NCBI RefSeq assembly: GCF_001557215.1
Contig: NZ_LSJM01000190.1
Location: 1-6,068, forward strand
From: Sphingomonas sp. CCH9-E2
GTDB taxonomy: Bacteria > Pseudomonadota > Alphaproteobacteria > Sphingomonadales > Sphingomonadaceae
Direction of reading: 5' to 3'
Length of the DNA stretch: 6,068 nt
Part shown: positions 5,314 through 6,068 of the stretch, piece after piece
How positions within the stretch are numbered: position 1 is the first letter of the stretch
Layout: the number at the start of each line of letters is the position of its first letter
The notes under the pieces: model-generated
Told to the model about the DNA's origin: nothing
What the model saw: only the letters and a program-made list of their open reading frames with translations
Database searches by the model: none
Program-made: the position numbers and the translations under genes

Positions 5314-6068
5314 TCAGGCCAACAGGCCCATCGGCGATTCGACCAGCGCCTTGAACACCTTCATCAGCTCGGCGCCATCGGCCCCGTCCACCGCGCGGTG
5401 ATCGAAGCTGCCGGTTGCCGACATGACGGTGGCGACGCCCAGCGCGTCGTCGACGATATACGGACGCTTCTCGCCCGCGCCGACCGCCAGGATCATCGCC
5501 TGGGGCGGGTTGATCACTGCGTCGAACTGCTTGATCCCGAACATGCCCATGTTCGAAATGCTGGCGGTGCCGCCCTGATATTCGTGCGGCTGGAGCTTGC
5601 CCTCCTTCGCACGGTCAGCCAGCTCCTTCATCTGAGTCGAGATCGACGCCAGGCCGATATTCGCCGCGTCGCGGATAATCGGCGTGATCAGGCCGGTCGG
5701 GGTCGAGACGGCGACCGAGATGTCGGCGCGGCTATAATTGACCAGCTTGTCGCCGGCGAAGGTGACGTTGCACTTGGGCACCTGCGCCAGCGCGACCGCG
5801 AGCGCCTTGATCAGCATGTCGTTCACCGACAGCTTCACGCCGCGCCCTTCGAGGCTCTTGTTGAGCTGACCGCGCAGCTTGAGCAGCGCGTCGAGCTGGA
5901 TGTCGACGGTCAGATAGATGTGCGGGATCGTCTGCTTCGCCTCGGTCAGGCGGCGCGCGATCGTCTTGCGGATATTGCTGAGCTTCTCGACCTCGTGCGG
6001 GATGCTCTCGTCATACCAGACCGATGCCGGGGCCGCAGCGGGCGCGGCGGCGGGGGCCGTCGCAGCAG
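5314..6068 (-). CDS. pdhC: Pyruvate dehydrogenase E2, dihydrolipoyl acetyltransferase (partial, C-terminal 250 residues)
   Basis: The frame is open from the right window edge to TGA at 5316-5314; the lipoyl domain, most of the linker and the start lie outside. E2 forms the core of the pyruvate dehydrogenase complex and transfers the acetyl group from lipoate to CoA. Visible parts are an Ala/Pro-rich linker (about residues 1-14 of the fragment), then the catalytic acetyltransferase domain beginning at HEVEKLSNIRKTIARRL and ending near the C-terminus, ESPMGLLA. The active-site motif DHRAVDG is intact, with the catalytic His at 5398-5400. TIPHIYLTVD and DISVAVSTPTGLITP resemble mitochondrial-type PDH E2 more than the 2-oxoglutarate enzyme, and lpd lies three genes downstream. 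The usual E1 alpha, E1 beta, E2 order predicts E1 genes beyond the right edge. An internal GTG at 5838 is not a real start, since domain homology continues upstream of it. Confidence 0.95.
   Translation of the reverse strand, partial: AATAPAAAPAAAPASVWYDESIPHEVEKLSNIRKTIARRLTEAKQTIPHIYLTVDIQLDALLKLRGQLNKSLEGRGVKLSVNDMLIKALAVALAQVPKCNVTFAGDKLVNYSRADISVAVSTPTGLITPIIRDAANIGLASISTQMKELADRAKEGKLQPHEYQGGTASISNMGMFGIKQFDAVINPPQAMILAVGAGEKRPYIVDDALGVATVMSATGSFDHRAVDGADGAELMKVFKALVESPMGLLA

Noticed and set aside
5314..5838. A separate 174-residue acyltransferase starting at the GTG at 5838
   Set aside because: The same frame stays open to the window edge and carries the upstream part of the E2 catalytic domain and the Ala/Pro linker, so this is an internal codon.

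Overview
The window is GC-rich (roughly 65 percent by eye). Its protein sequences and one promoter motif point to an alphaproteobacterium, most likely a sphingomonad. The evidence is a mitochondrial-type pyruvate dehydrogenase E2, an alphaproteobacterial-style E3, and a perfect match to the EcfG general-stress promoter (GGAAC-N17-CGTT). The genus assignment is inference.

Left part, plus strand. Positions 1-106 hold the C-terminal end of an unrecognised gene, closed by two tandem hairpins, the second followed by five T (an intrinsic terminator). After a gap of about 190 bases comes the most unusual gene here (378-1199): a 273-residue lectin of the Oscillatoria agardhii agglutinin (OAA) family, made of four tandem repeats of about 67 residues. 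Each repeat keeps the Trp, Arg and Glu that bind high-mannose glycans in this family. A 10-bp stem-loop at 1224-1256 separates it from the convergent gene on the other strand.

Middle, minus strand. A DUF4142 lipoprotein (2604-3188) is followed by an exported subtype I metal-dependent amidohydrolase of the Xaa-Pro dipeptidase/imidazolonepropionase-like group (1268-2539). The lipoprotein gene has its own EcfG-type promoter in the 58-base gap after lpd. A 14-bp imperfect hairpin in the gap before the amidohydrolase takes in part of its likely ribosome binding site.

Right part, minus strand. This is the distal end of a pyruvate dehydrogenase operon: E2 (5314 to beyond the right edge), a two-helix small membrane protein (5082-5303), a YciA-like acyl-CoA thioesterase (4706-5089, start overlapping the preceding stop) and lpd/E3 (3253-4653). 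These four genes are tightly packed and probably co-transcribed. E2 and E3 are subunits of one acetyl-CoA-producing complex. The thioesterase and the membrane protein between them may be tied to acyl-CoA balance, which is inference. No tRNA, rRNA, CRISPR array, insertion sequence or attachment site was seen.
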